DNA from: Azorhizobium caulinodans ORS 571
GTDB taxonomy: Bacteria > Pseudomonadota > Alphaproteobacteria > Rhizobiales > Xanthobacteraceae
Length of the DNA stretch: 64,000 nucleotides
Reading direction: 5' to 3'
Assembly (NCBI RefSeq): GCF_000010525.1
Contig: NC_009937.1
Location: 1,927,501 to 1,991,500, forward strand
In this document: positions 50,981-60,029 of the stretch, piece after piece
Layout of the letters: each line of letters starts with the position of its first letter
How positions within the stretch are numbered: position 1 is the first letter of the stretch
The notes under the pieces: model-generated
What the model saw: only the letters and a program-made list of their open reading frames with translations
Told to the model about the DNA's origin: nothing
The model's database searches: none
Position numbers and translations under genes: made by a program

Positions 50981-51319
50981 TCGGTTCCGCCGACGCCGCG
51001 CGGACCCCTCCGATCTTCCCAAGGCCGACGAAGTCGCGCCGGTTCGCTCCGCCCGTGATGGGCGGTGGGGGCTGGCGTGTGCCCTCGATGCGCTTCCCGT
51101 AATCTTCCGGGGTAGGGAGGTATTGGGTGGGGTAATTTTTGGTTTGTAAAACTAAAATCTTCTGAAGAAGAAGTCCTCTAATCTGATCTTGATTTATTGA
51201 CTCGGTCTAACGCAGGTGTGAGCATGTATATGAAGTGAATTCGTGATCAATAAATTGGAGAGTTGCAGTTATTTTGTGGCTCTTCTTCTGGTGGTGGGAT
51301 CGGGTCTGTGCAAATCGAT
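50981..51319 (+). promoter_or_regulatory. AT-rich leader of the siderophore receptor gene
   Basis: The first 110 bases are GC-rich and carry nothing visible. From about 51130 to 51290 the sequence is strikingly AT-rich compared with the window (for example GGTAATTTTTGGTTTGTAAA). A TTGACT at 51197-51202 could be a -35 box, and CTTCTGAAGAAG near 51162-51173 is a short imperfect palindrome. Iron-controlled receptors usually have Fur, RirA or Irr sites here, but I could not match a known consensus. Confidence 0.45.
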
Positions 51320-53506
51320 ATGAAAATCTCCGGCTCGGCTATGCCCAAGCCGGGGCTTCCCGTGCGGGCGAGCCTCTGCGCGTTTTCCGCAACGCTCGTC
51401 GCCGGATGCACGCTAATGGGCGCGGCGCCCGCTCTGGCGCAGCAGGCGGGTGGCGATGTGGTGCTTGATACCGTGACCGTTCAGGCAGATGGCCCCCGCT
51501 CGGCGCTGCCGCCGCCGTTCCCCGGCGGACAGGTGGCACAGGGCGCGCAACTCGGCCTTCTCGGCAATACGGATCTCTTCAGCACCCCCTTCAGCCTCAT
51601 CAGCTACACGAGCGAAGCGATCCGCGACCGGCAGGCGGTGACTGCGGCGGATGCGCTGATCCTCGATCCGTCGGTCCGCGTGACCAGTCCGCCCGGAGGG
51701 CTGCTGGATTCCTATTACATCCGCGGCTTTCCCATCAACGAAGGAACGGCAGGCGAAATCGCCTTCGCCGGCGTCTATGGGGTGGCGCCGTCCTTCCGCA
51801 TCTTCAACGACTATGTGGAGCGCATCGAGGTCCTGAAGGGGCCGGGCGCGCTGCTCTACGGCATGTCGCCGAACGGCGGCGTGGGTGGCGTCATCAACAT
51901 CGTCCCCAAGGTCGCCCAGGGCGATCTCACACGGCTGAGCACGGGCTATGCCTCCGATGCGAGCGGCAACCTCCATGCGGATGTCTCCCGCCGCTATGGC
52001 GAGGGTCAGGAATTCGGGGTGCGCTTTTCCGGCGGCCTCGCGGCCGGCGATACGCCGCTCGAGAACCAGTCCGACCGCTTCAAGGTTGGAGCGCTGGCCC
52101 TCGATTATCAGGGCGAGCGCTATCGCGCGTGGCTCAATGTCCTGGCGCAGAACGAGAATATCACCGCGCCCTCGCGCCCTTACTTCATGGCGAGCGGGGT
52201 TGCCGTGCCGCCGGCGCCCGACGGCAGCACGAACGTCACGCAGCCATGGGAATGGTCGCGGTCGCAGGACACGTCGGTCCTGCTGCGCAACGAGTATGAC
52301 CTCACCGACAACATCATGATCTTCGCCAATGCGGGTGGTGGCAATTCGCAGGTGGAGCGCTTCTTCGGCCTGCCGACCATCCTCAATCCCATCGGCACCA
52401 CCTCGTCGGCGATCCAGTATTACGATCTCGACGTCAACCGCTACACGCTGGAGGGCGGCGTCCGCGCCAAGTTCCAGACCGGCTTCGTCAACCATACGCT
52501 GACGGTGCAGGGTTCCTATTATAACGAGACGCAGGACCGCGCCTTCCCGAAGAGCCCCGGCTCGGTGCTGTCCAACCTCTATGCGCCGGTGACCCGGCCG
52601 CAGCTCTATTACGTCCCGACGACGCCGACCCCTCTCTCCGACAGCACGCTCAGCGGCGTGTCGGTGGCCGATACGCTGGGCGTGCTGGAGGACCGCATCC
52701 AGGTCACGCTGGGCGCCCGCCTGCAGAAGGTGGAGTCCAACAATTATTCGGCGACCACAGGCGCGCGCACGAATCCCTATGACGAGACCGCCGTCTCGCC
52801 CATGGCCGGCATCGTCGTGAAGCCGCTGTCCAACGTCTCCTTCTATGCCAATTATATCGAGGGGCTGAGCCGCGGCGATCAGGCGCCTGCCACCGCGGCC
52901 AATGCCGGGCAGATCTTCGCGCCCTATCAGGCGAAGCAGGCCGAGATCGGCGTCAAGGCGGAGTTCGGCAAGCTGGTGACGACGCTTGCCCTGTTCCAGA
53001 TTTCCAAGCCCAGCGCGGAGCTCAGCCCGACGCTCGTCTATTCGGTCAGCGGCGAGCAGCGGGTGCGTGGCATCGAACTGGAGGTGTTCGGTGAGGTGAC
53101 GCCGGGCGTGCGGGTCGTCGGCGGCGTGACGCTGATGGACGGCGAGATCGTCCAGAGCGTGACGGCGGCGAGCCTCGGAAACACGCCCATCGGCGTGCCC
53201 GGCGTGCAGGCCAATATCGGCGGCGAATGGGACCTGCCCTGGATCAAGGGACTCACGGCCACCGGCGCGCTCATCTACACCGGCAAGCAGTACGTCAATC
53301 TGGCCAACACCCAGTGGCTGCCGGACTGGACGCGGGTGGATCTCGGCTTGCGTTACGTCACCACCATCGCGGACCACCGCACCACGTTCCGGGCGAGCGT
53401 GCAGAATGTCGCGGACACCTCCTACTGGTCCGGCGTTGCCTCGTTCGGCACCTTCTCGCTGGGGGCGCCGCGAACCTTCCTCGTCTCCATGGACGTCGAT
53501 TTCTGA
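51320..53506 (+). CDS. TonB-dependent siderophore receptor
   Basis: A 728-residue outer-membrane receptor. A signal peptide ends at GAAPALAQQ (about residue 41), and the TonB-box region is VVLDTVTVQA. The plug includes ADALILDPSVRVTSPPGG and IEVLKGPGALLYGMSPNGG with VGGVINIVPK, then a 22-strand barrel ending in MDVDF. Plug motifs place it with ferric-hydroxamate receptors (FhuA-like). No N-terminal signalling (STN) domain is present, so it is not coupled to an anti-sigma factor. The start at 51320 gives a normal signal peptide, but there is no good ribosome-binding site; the ATG at 51341 is possible. No siderophore synthesis gene is nearby; the substrate is unknown. Confidence 0.9.
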   Translation: MKISGSAMPKPGLPVRASLCAFSATLVAGCTLMGAAPALAQQAGGDVVLDTVTVQADGPRSALPPPFPGGQVAQGAQLGLLGNTDLFSTPFSLISYTSEAIRDRQAVTAADALILDPSVRVTSPPGGLLDSYYIRGFPINEGTAGEIAFAGVYGVAPSFRIFNDYVERIEVLKGPGALLYGMSPNGGVGGVINIVPKVAQGDLTRLSTGYASDASGNLHADVSRRYGEGQEFGVRFSGGLAAGDTPLENQSDRFKVGALALDYQGERYRAWLNVLAQNENITAPSRPYFMASGVAVPPAPDGSTNVTQPWEWSRSQDTSVLLRNEYDLTDNIMIFANAGGGNSQVERFFGLPTILNPIGTTSSAIQYYDLDVNRYTLEGGVRAKFQTGFVNHTLTVQGSYYNETQDRAFPKSPGSVLSNLYAPVTRPQLYYVPTTPTPLSDSTLSGVSVADTLGVLEDRIQVTLGARLQKVESNNYSATTGARTNPYDETAVSPMAGIVVKPLSNVSFYANYIEGLSRGDQAPATAANAGQIFAPYQAKQAEIGVKAEFGKLVTTLALFQISKPSAELSPTLVYSVSGEQRVRGIELEVFGEVTPGVRVVGGVTLMDGEIVQSVTAASLGNTPIGVPGVQANIGGEWDLPWIKGLTATGALIYTGKQYVNLANTQWLPDWTRVDLGLRYVTTIADHRTTFRASVQNVADTSYWSGVASFGTFSLGAPRTFLVSMDVDF

Positions 53507-53574
53507 TCGGCCCGCATTGCGCCTCCGCTCCCGCTGATCTACCAAGAAGGCGGTGGCGGTGGAGCGGTAATAGG

Positions 53575-54852
53575 ATGCGTTTGATGCTGGCGGCGCGGCC
53601 TTTTCGATGCGTCATGGCCATCGCCGTGGTGCTGCTCGTCACCGCCTGCGGCGGTCGCCCGCCCGGTGTTCTCGTGCCCGTTCAGGCCCCCGACGTGCCC
53701 GGCACCTCCAAGGTGTCGATGATCGTCGCCACCACCCGCGCCAAGGCCACCACCACGACGGACATGTTCTCCGGCGAGCGCGGCAAGGCGCCGAGCTTTG
53801 CGGAGATCACCGTCTCCCTTCCGCCGGACGCCGCGCGTCAGGTGGGCGAGGTCCAGTGGCCGCGCAGCGTGCCGGGCAACCCGGCCACCGACTTTGTCGT
53901 GACGGATGCGCAGGACCTCTCCATGCCGCAGGCGCAGGCCTGGCTGAACCGGGACGTCGCCAAGCGGCCGAAGCACCGCGTGCTGGTGTTCATCCACGGC
54001 TATAACAACCGCTTCGACGATGCCGTCTTCCGTTTCGCGCAGATCGTGCACGATTCCGGCGCGGACGTGACGCCGATCCTCTTCACCTGGCCTTCGCGCG
54101 GCAGCCTGCTGGCCTATGGCTACGACCGGGAGAGCGCCGTCTATTCCCGCGACGCCCTCGAAACCCTCCTCACCGCTCTCAACAAGGACCCCGCGGTGGG
54201 CGAGATTTCCGTGCTCGCGCACTCCATGGGCAATTGGGTGACCTTCGAGGCGCTGCGCCAGATGGCCATCCGCAACGGCCGGGTGCTGCCGAAGATCAAG
54301 AACATCATGCTGGCCGCGCCCGACGTGGACGTGGATATCTTCAACAGCCAGTGGCAGGACCTCGGCACGCCGTCGCCCAACGTCACCATCTTCGTCTCGC
54401 AGGATGACAAGGCGCTGCGCGTCTCCCAGCGCGTGTGGGGTTCGCGTGCCCGCCTCGGCCAGATCGATCCCGAGCAGGAGCCGTTCCGCAGCGAGTTCGA
54501 GGCCCGCAAGATCAACGTCTATGACCTCACCAAGCTGAACACGCCGGACGGGCTCAACCACGGCAAGTTCGCCGAGAGCCCGGAAGTGGTGCGGATGATC
54601 GGCGGGCGCATCGCCGCGCAGTCCACCATCACGGATAGCCGCGAGGGCGTAGGCGATCGCATCGTGCAGGTGACGCAGGGCGCGGCTTCCGCCGTCGGTC
54701 AGGCGGCGGGCGTGGTCATCGCGGCGCCGGTGGCGGTGGTGGATTCCAACACCCGCGACAATCTGAGCTCGCAGGTGGAGAACCTCGGTGGCACCGTGTC
54801 CTCGACGGTGCATTCCACCACCAACATGATGACAACGCCCCCTTCACAATGA
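53575..54852 (+). CDS. Lipoprotein alpha/beta hydrolase (DUF900-like)
   Basis: A 425-residue protein with a lipoprotein signal (VVLLVTACGG, lipobox Cys at about residue 26). The central domain is an alpha/beta hydrolase of the DUF900 kind: HRVLVFIHGYNNRFDDAVFRFAQI with the oxyanion His-Gly, LFTWPSRG, the nucleophile Ser in ISVLAHSMGNW, and FVSQDDKALRVS with a possible acid residue. After about residue 350 the C-terminus is a low-complexity, Ala/Val-rich tail. The substrate is unknown. Start at 53575; the frame is open further upstream into the receptor gene but without coding character. Confidence 0.82.
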   Translation: MRLMLAARPFRCVMAIAVVLLVTACGGRPPGVLVPVQAPDVPGTSKVSMIVATTRAKATTTTDMFSGERGKAPSFAEITVSLPPDAARQVGEVQWPRSVPGNPATDFVVTDAQDLSMPQAQAWLNRDVAKRPKHRVLVFIHGYNNRFDDAVFRFAQIVHDSGADVTPILFTWPSRGSLLAYGYDRESAVYSRDALETLLTALNKDPAVGEISVLAHSMGNWVTFEALRQMAIRNGRVLPKIKNIMLAAPDVDVDIFNSQWQDLGTPSPNVTIFVSQDDKALRVSQRVWGSRARLGQIDPEQEPFRSEFEARKINVYDLTKLNTPDGLNHGKFAESPEVVRMIGGRIAAQSTITDSREGVGDRIVQVTQGAASAVGQAAGVVIAAPVAVVDSNTRDNLSSQVENLGGTVSSTVHSTTNMMTTPPSQ

Positions 54853-54853
54853 G

Positions 54854-54884
54854 GCGAGTTGTGGCTTGCGTGCCACAGTCTCGC
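54854..54884 (+). terminator. Probable terminator after the hydrolase gene
   Basis: GCGAG (54854-54858) with CTCGC (54880-54884) encloses TGTGGC (54860-54865) with GCCACA (54872-54877), a two-part stem followed by TATTCTTGT. It begins directly after the stop codon. Confidence 0.5.
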
Positions 54885-54974
54885 TATTCTTGTGGCTGAG
54901 ACGGATGCTTAAGCGGGCGTTTACCCGATCCGACTTTACTCCACGACATGTTCGGTGCGTGCGAGTTGGGTCAC

Positions 54975-56039
54975 ATGACATCTTCCGGCAAAATCTTGGG
55001 GCGTATTGTGACCGCGCGCTTTGCCGTGGTGGGCCTGTTGGCCGCCGGTGTGGCGGGTTGCAGCGCGGATGTGACACGATTCTCTGAAGCTGGCGGTGGC
55101 CCCCAGGCCTCCCTGCCGCGTCAGGGTTCGCCGGAGGTCACGGGGTCTCTGGGCGCCGCGCCCTCGGCGCGGGTTGATTCGGCGCCCATCGGCGCGCCGG
55201 TCGGTTCCGCCCAGACGGCCTATGCGCCGGCCAATACCTATGGCAATTCGGGCGGCCAGCCGCTCTACGGCTCCTCCGCCTACAACACGCCACCCGTGGC
55301 GCCTGCGCCGCAGGCGGCTCCGGCGGCGCACACAGCCGCTGCTGCGGCGCCGCGCACCCCGGCGCCCGGTCCGCAGCCGCTCGGCACCTTGTCCTCTACC
55401 CAGCCGGCACCTGCCCGTGCGTCGCAGCCGGTTGCGGCGGCGCCGCTGGCCACCCCGGCTCCCGCGCCCGTCGCCGCAGCTCCCGCCGCGCCGAAGACGC
55501 AGCAGGTGGCTGCCGCGACCCCAGTCGTGACGCCCGCCACGCCGGCCGTTCCCGCCAAGACCGCGGCCGTGACGCCCGCCGCCACCTCTGCGCCCGCCGC
55601 GGCCAAGGTGGATGCTGCCGCCAAGGATGACGTGGACGAGGCCCGCTCGCCGGGTTCCGGTCCGCAGTTCCGCGCGCCGGTCCGTGGTCGCGTGATCTCC
55701 GGCTTTGGCCCCAAGCCCGGCGGCACCCGCAACGATGGCGTGAATTTCGCCGTGCCGGAAGGCACCGCCGTGCGCGCCGCCGAGGACGGCACGGTCGCCT
55801 ATGCCGGCAACGAGCTGAAGGGCTACGGCAACCTCGTTCTCATCAAGCATGCGGACGGCTTTGTCACCGCCTATGCCCACAACAGCGAGATCAGCGTAAA
55901 GCGCGGCGACACCGTGCGGCGCGGCCAGATCATCGCCAAGGCGGGCCAGAGTGGCGGTGTCACCACGCCCCAGTTGCACTTTGAGATCCGCAAGGGTTCG
56001 CAGCCGGTCGATCCGAGCCAGTATGTGGCCGGCCTCTGA
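54975..56039 (+). CDS. Lipoprotein with degenerate LytM (M23) domain, NlpD-like
   Basis: A 354-residue lipoprotein (lipobox AGVAGC, Cys at about residue 29), with a very long Ala/Pro-rich linker (about residues 90-220) and a C-terminal LytM domain: VRGRVISGFGPKPGGTRNDG, LKGYGNLVLIKHADGFVTAYAHN and QLHFEIRKGSQPVDP. In active M23 enzymes the first zinc motif is HxGxD; here the matching stretch is NDGVN, with both ligands replaced, so it is probably not a hydrolase but an activator of amidases, like NlpD or EnvC. No LysM domain is visible. An ATG at 54948 is in frame; 54975 gives a more usual lipoprotein signal. Confidence 0.85.
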   Translation: MTSSGKILGRIVTARFAVVGLLAAGVAGCSADVTRFSEAGGGPQASLPRQGSPEVTGSLGAAPSARVDSAPIGAPVGSAQTAYAPANTYGNSGGQPLYGSSAYNTPPVAPAPQAAPAAHTAAAAAPRTPAPGPQPLGTLSSTQPAPARASQPVAAAPLATPAPAPVAAAPAAPKTQQVAAATPVVTPATPAVPAKTAAVTPAATSAPAAAKVDAAAKDDVDEARSPGSGPQFRAPVRGRVISGFGPKPGGTRNDGVNFAVPEGTAVRAAEDGTVAYAGNELKGYGNLVLIKHADGFVTAYAHNSEISVKRGDTVRRGQIIAKAGQSGGVTTPQLHFEIRKGSQPVDPSQYVAGL

Positions 56040-56065
56040 CGGGCGTTCGGTTTCCTCCTGTCTTG

Positions 56066-56091
56066 ACGGCCGGGCTTGCCCGGCCGTTTTT
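56066..56091 (+). terminator. Intrinsic terminator of the LytM gene
   Basis: ACGGCCGGGC (56066-56075) pairs perfectly with GCCCGGCCGT (56078-56087) and is followed by TTTTC. It lies 27 bases beyond the stop codon. Confidence 0.88.
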
Positions 56092-56153
56092 CTGTCTTCC
56101 CCGCAACTGGCGGGCCGCTTGACGCTCCCCGTGCCCGCCGATAGGCCGCAGTC

Positions 56154-57182
56154 ATGACCTTTGCCCCTTCCGGAACCCGCGCCCTCATTGTCGGCCTCTC
56201 CGGCCTCCGCCTCACCGAGGGCGAGCGCGATTTCCTGCGCGCGGTGCGCCCCTGGGGCCTCATCCTGTTCGCCCGCAACGTGGATACGCCCGAGCAGGTA
56301 GCCCATCTGGTGGCCGAAGGGCGCGAGGTTCTGGGCTGGCGCGCGCCGGTGCTCATCGATCAGGAAGGCGGCCGGGTGCAGCGCCTGCGCCCGCCGTTCT
56401 GGATCGACTATCCCCCCGCCGAGCAGTTCGGCGCGATTTACAAGGCGGACAAGGCCCGCGCGCTGAAGGCGGTCCACCTCAACTCCCGCCTCATCGCCGC
56501 CGATCTCGCCGCTCTCGGCATCGACGTGGACTGCCTGCCGGTGGCGGACCTGCGCCTGCCGGAAGGCCATGGCGTCATCGGCAACCGGGCCTATGGAAGC
56601 GAGCCGTCCACGGTCGCCGCGCTGGCGAGTGCCGCCGCGCGCGGCCTCATGGAGGGCGGCGTCCTGCCGGTGCTCAAGCACATCCCCGGCCACGGCCGTG
56701 CCCCGGCGGACAGCCACGAGCATCTGCCCACCGTCACCGCCAGCCGTTCGGAGCTGGAGGCGACGGACTTTGCCGCCTTCATGTCGCTGAACACCCTGCC
56801 GCTCGGCATGACCGCCCACGTGGTCTATGCTGCCATCGACAAGCACAACCCCGCCACCACCTCGCGCGTCGTGCTGGATGATGTGGTGCGCGGTTTTATC
56901 GGCTTCGACGGGGCGCTGATGAGCGATGACCTGTCCATGAAGGCGCTCTCCGGCTCGTTCGCCGAGCGCGCCCGCGCGTCCATCGCCGCCGGCTGCGATC
57001 TGCTGCTCCATTGCAACGGCCAGATGGACGAGATGCGCGCGGTGGCGAGCGAGAGCCCGCTGCTGGCCGGCGCTGCCGCCGAGCGGGCGGCGCGGGCGCT
57101 CGCCCGCCGCATCGATCCGCCGGCCACCGATCTCGACGCCATCCGCGACGAGCTGGCCGTGCTGCTCGAACAGCCGGTCTGA
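56154..57182 (+). CDS. nagZ: Beta-N-acetylhexosaminidase NagZ
   Basis: Cytoplasmic GH3 enzyme that removes GlcNAc from GlcNAc-anhydroMurNAc peptides in peptidoglycan recycling. The 342-residue protein has LIDQEGGRVQRLRPPFW, KHIPGHGRAPADSHEHLPTV (acid/base His and the flexible loop) and MSDDLSMKAL with the nucleophile Asp. The stop overlaps the scpA start, so the two are probably transcribed together, a common arrangement in relatives. Confidence 0.95.
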   Translation: MTFAPSGTRALIVGLSGLRLTEGERDFLRAVRPWGLILFARNVDTPEQVAHLVAEGREVLGWRAPVLIDQEGGRVQRLRPPFWIDYPPAEQFGAIYKADKARALKAVHLNSRLIAADLAALGIDVDCLPVADLRLPEGHGVIGNRAYGSEPSTVAALASAAARGLMEGGVLPVLKHIPGHGRAPADSHEHLPTVTASRSELEATDFAAFMSLNTLPLGMTAHVVYAAIDKHNPATTSRVVLDDVVRGFIGFDGALMSDDLSMKALSGSFAERARASIAAGCDLLLHCNGQMDEMRAVASESPLLAGAAAERAARALARRIDPPATDLDAIRDELAVLLEQPV

Positions 57183-58078
57183 TGGCGACCGGCGCGCCTC
57201 CGTCTGAGGAAGAGGGCCCCGCCGGGCCGGGCGCGTCCGATTTCATGGAAGACCAGCTCCCCGCCGCCGGTGAGGGGGCCTTCGTGGTGGACCTCGACGG
57301 TTTCGAGGGGCCGCTCGACCTGCTGCTGACGCTGGCGCGCACGCAGAAGGTGGACCTCCACCGCATCTCGATCCTGGCTCTGGCGGACCAGTATCTCGCC
57401 TTCATCGAGGAGGCGCGGCGGGTGCGCCTGGAGCTTGCCGCCGACTATCTCGTGATGGCGGCCTGGCTCGCCTATCTCAAATCCCGCCTGCTGCTGCCGG
57501 CGCCGCCCAAGGAAGACGGGCCGAGTGCCGAGGAACTGGCGGCCGCCTTCACCCGGCGCCTGCGGCATCTGGAGCGCATCCGCAAGGCGGCCGAGCAACT
57601 GATGGCCCGCGAGCGGCTCGGCGTCACCGTCTTTCCGCGCACGCCGCCGGACGAGAGCAATCCGGACACGCGGCCGGTGGTCTTCACCGCCACGCTCTAT
57701 GATCTGCTCTCGGCCTATGCCACCCAGCGGCAGAAGCAGGCGCTCTCCTTCGTGACGCTGAAGACCCGCATGGTCTGGTCGCTCGCCGATGCGCGCGAGC
57801 GGCTGGAGCGGCTGCTCGGGACCACCTTGGGCGACTGGATGCGCCTCGACGAGTTCCTGATAGACTACATGACGACGCCGGAGCAGAAGGCGACCGCGCT
57901 CGCCTCCAGCTTCTCCGCCACTCTGGAGATGGTGCGCGAGGGCAAGCTGGACATCCGGCAGGATGCGCCCTTCGCGCCGCTCTGGCTGCGGTCGAGGGCC
58001 GGGCAGGGTGCGGACCCGCTTGCGCCTTCGAGTGGCGAGGATACGGCTGAGGACGGGACGAAGGACGCGGGCGCTTGA
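57182..58078 (+). CDS. scpA: Segregation and condensation protein A
   Basis: Kleisin subunit of the SMC-ScpAB condensin that organises the chromosome. The 298-residue protein has the N-terminal kleisin helix region (FEGPLDLLLTLARTQKVDLHRI), ADYLVMAAWLAYLKSRLLLP, and the C-terminal winged helix with FSATLEMVREGKLDIRQDAPFAPLWLR. The ATG at 57182 overlaps the nagZ stop by one base, and its own stop overlaps the scpB start. Confidence 0.95.
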   Translation: MATGAPPSEEEGPAGPGASDFMEDQLPAAGEGAFVVDLDGFEGPLDLLLTLARTQKVDLHRISILALADQYLAFIEEARRVRLELAADYLVMAAWLAYLKSRLLLPAPPKEDGPSAEELAAAFTRRLRHLERIRKAAEQLMARERLGVTVFPRTPPDESNPDTRPVVFTATLYDLLSAYATQRQKQALSFVTLKTRMVWSLADARERLERLLGTTLGDWMRLDEFLIDYMTTPEQKATALASSFSATLEMVREGKLDIRQDAPFAPLWLRSRAGQGADPLAPSSGEDTAEDGTKDAGA

Positions 58079-58872
58079 ACGGGGGACGCCGCTTGGAGGA
58101 AGGGGAGGGGCGGGAGCCCGAAGAGGTGGAGGCGGGCGCGCCAGCGTCGCGCCGTGCCGCTCCGCGCCTCGACCTGTTCGACGTCCGTCCGGACGACGAG
58201 CGCGCCGTCGCGCTGGCCCGCGATCTCCGGATCATCGAGGCGCTGCTCTTCACCGCTGCCGCCCCGATCGATTCCGCCGCCATTGCCGCGCGCCTGCCCG
58301 AGAAGACGGACATCCGCGCGCTGATGGACATTCTGGCCGCCGATTACGCCCGGCGCGGCGTCAATCTCGTGCGGGTGGCGGGCGGCTGGATGCTGCGCAC
58401 CGCGCCGGACCTTGCGGCCGTGGTGAGCCAGGGGGCGGTGGAAACACGCAAGCTATCGCGTGCCGCGGTCGAGGTGCTCGCCATCATCGCCTATCACCAG
58501 CCGGTCACCCGCGCGGAGATCGAGGACATCCGCGGCGTCTCCACCTCCAAGGGCACGCTGGATGTGCTGCTTGAGAGCGGCTGGGTGCGCCTGCGCGGCC
58601 GCCGCAAGGCGCCGGGGCGTCCTGTCACCTATGGCACCACGCCGGCCTTCCTCGTGCATTTCGGCCTCGACGCCCTTCAGGATCTGCCCGGCCTCGATGA
58701 ACTGCGCGGCGCCGGCCTGCTCGACGGGCGCATTCCGGCCGGCTTCTCCATTCCGTTGCCTTCCGACGATTCGACCCTGCGCGACGATGAGGAGCCGCTG
58801 GAGAAGGAGTCGCTGGATCTCGCGCTGGCGCCGCTGCTCGATTATGCGGAGCGCGACGAGGAAGAGGAATGA
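58075..58872 (+). CDS. scpB: Segregation and condensation protein B
   Basis: Partner of ScpA in the condensin complex. The 265-residue protein has two winged-helix domains: IIEALLFTAAAPIDSAAIAARL (about residues 53-74) and LSRAAVEVLAIIAYHQPVTRAEIEDIRG (about residues 128-155), with GRPVTYGTTPAFLVHFGL after them, and acidic N- and C-terminal tails. The only plausible start is a TTG at 58075, overlapping the scpA stop (TTGA), with AAGGA upstream; a rare start that suggests coupled, weak translation. The stop overlaps the next gene by 4 bases. Confidence 0.92.
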   Translation: MNGGRRLEEGEGREPEEVEAGAPASRRAAPRLDLFDVRPDDERAVALARDLRIIEALLFTAAAPIDSAAIAARLPEKTDIRALMDILAADYARRGVNLVRVAGGWMLRTAPDLAAVVSQGAVETRKLSRAAVEVLAIIAYHQPVTRAEIEDIRGVSTSKGTLDVLLESGWVRLRGRRKAPGRPVTYGTTPAFLVHFGLDALQDLPGLDELRGAGLLDGRIPAGFSIPLPSDDSTLRDDEEPLEKESLDLALAPLLDYAERDEEEE

Positions 58873-59960
58873 ACGCCGAAATGCCCATGCCGCGTGGCCG
58901 CTCCCCCGCAACCTTCGCCAAGGGGCTCGGCTTCGAGGCCATCACCCTGTCCTATGGTTCCGTCCAGGCGGTGCGCGGCCTCACGCTCGCGGTGGAGCCG
59001 GGGGAGGTGCTGTGCCTTCTCGGTCCCTCGGGTTGCGGCAAGACCTCGCTCCTGCGCCTCGCCGCAGGCATCGAGACGCCAGACAGCGGCCGCCTGACGG
59101 TGGACGGCATCGAGGTGGCGGGGCCGTCCGCCTTCGTGCCGCCGGAGCGGCGGGGCATCGGCCTCGTGTTTCAGGACTATGCGCTGTTCCCGCACCTGAC
59201 GAATCTCGAGAATGTCATGTTCGGCCTCTCCCGCCTGCGGCGGGCGGAAGCGGAGGCAGAGGCCCGCCGCGCGCTGGCGCGGGTGGATCTGGAGCGCTTC
59301 GCGGGGGCTTATCCCCATGAATTGTCGGGCGGCCAGCAGCAGCGCGTGGCGCTCGCCCGCGCGCTCGCCCCCCGCCCTGGCATTCTCTTGCTGGACGAAC
59401 CCTTCTCCGGCCTCGACCGGCGGCTGCGCGACCAGGTGCGCGCCGACACGCTGGCGGTGCTGCGCGAGGCCCGCGCCACCTGCATCATCGTGACCCACGA
59501 CCCGGAAGAGGCCATGCGGCTCGGCGACCGCATCGCCCTGCTGCGGCACGGTCTTCTGATCCAGCTCGGAACGCCGGAGGCGCTTTATCGCGCGCCCGCC
59601 GACATGGGTGTCGCCCGCTTCTTCTGTGAGCTTTATGAACTGCCGGGCGTCGTCTCCGGCGGCGCGGTGGAGACGGCGTTCGGGCGTTTTCCTGCCCCCG
59701 CGCATGTGCCGGATGGCCCGGCGGCGGTGGCGGTGCGGCCCCATGGCTTCCGGTTCTCCACAGGGGCGGGCGGCGCGCGGGGCCGGGTGATCGAGAAGCG
59801 TTTCCTTGGGGAAGTCGATCTCCTGGAAGTGATCGCAGAGGGTCTGGAGCGTCCGCTCGTGGCCCGCGTGCGGCCCGGCGGCGATATTTGCCGCAGTCAG
59901 GACGTGCAGATCCACGTCGATCCGGCCGAGGTTCTTGTTTTCGCCGCTTCCGAGCCCTAG
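58869..59960 (+). CDS. ABC transporter ATPase, ferric-iron/FbpC type, without partner genes
   Basis: A 363-residue ATPase of the iron/spermidine/sulfate uptake group: Walker A LLGPSGCGKTSLLRLAAG, Q-loop VFQDYALFPHLTNLENVMFG, signature LSGGQQQRVALARAL, Walker B ILLLDEPFSGLD, switch His in VTHDPEEAMRLGDR, and a C-terminal TOBE-like part (VAVRPHGFRFS). No permease or binding protein lies nearby, so its partners are elsewhere or it is shared. The ATG overlaps the scpB stop (ATGA); it lies in the run leading to tatA. Confidence 0.88.
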   Translation: MNAEMPMPRGRSPATFAKGLGFEAITLSYGSVQAVRGLTLAVEPGEVLCLLGPSGCGKTSLLRLAAGIETPDSGRLTVDGIEVAGPSAFVPPERRGIGLVFQDYALFPHLTNLENVMFGLSRLRRAEAEAEARRALARVDLERFAGAYPHELSGGQQQRVALARALAPRPGILLLDEPFSGLDRRLRDQVRADTLAVLREARATCIIVTHDPEEAMRLGDRIALLRHGLLIQLGTPEALYRAPADMGVARFFCELYELPGVVSGGAVETAFGRFPAPAHVPDGPAAVAVRPHGFRFSTGAGGARGRVIEKRFLGEVDLLEVIAEGLERPLVARVRPGGDICRSQDVQIHVDPAEVLVFAASEP

Positions 59961-60029
59961 TTTCTCAGGTCAAAGCGGATGGGCGGGGACACGCACGTTC
60001 CTCAAGGACGTCCTCACGGAGGGTGAGTT

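Noticed and set aside
53575-54852. The hydrolase considered as a siderophore esterase (Fes/IroE type)
   Set aside because: Its motifs fit the DUF900 alpha/beta hydrolase group; the esterase-specific features of Fes or IroE are not visible, so only the position supports that idea.
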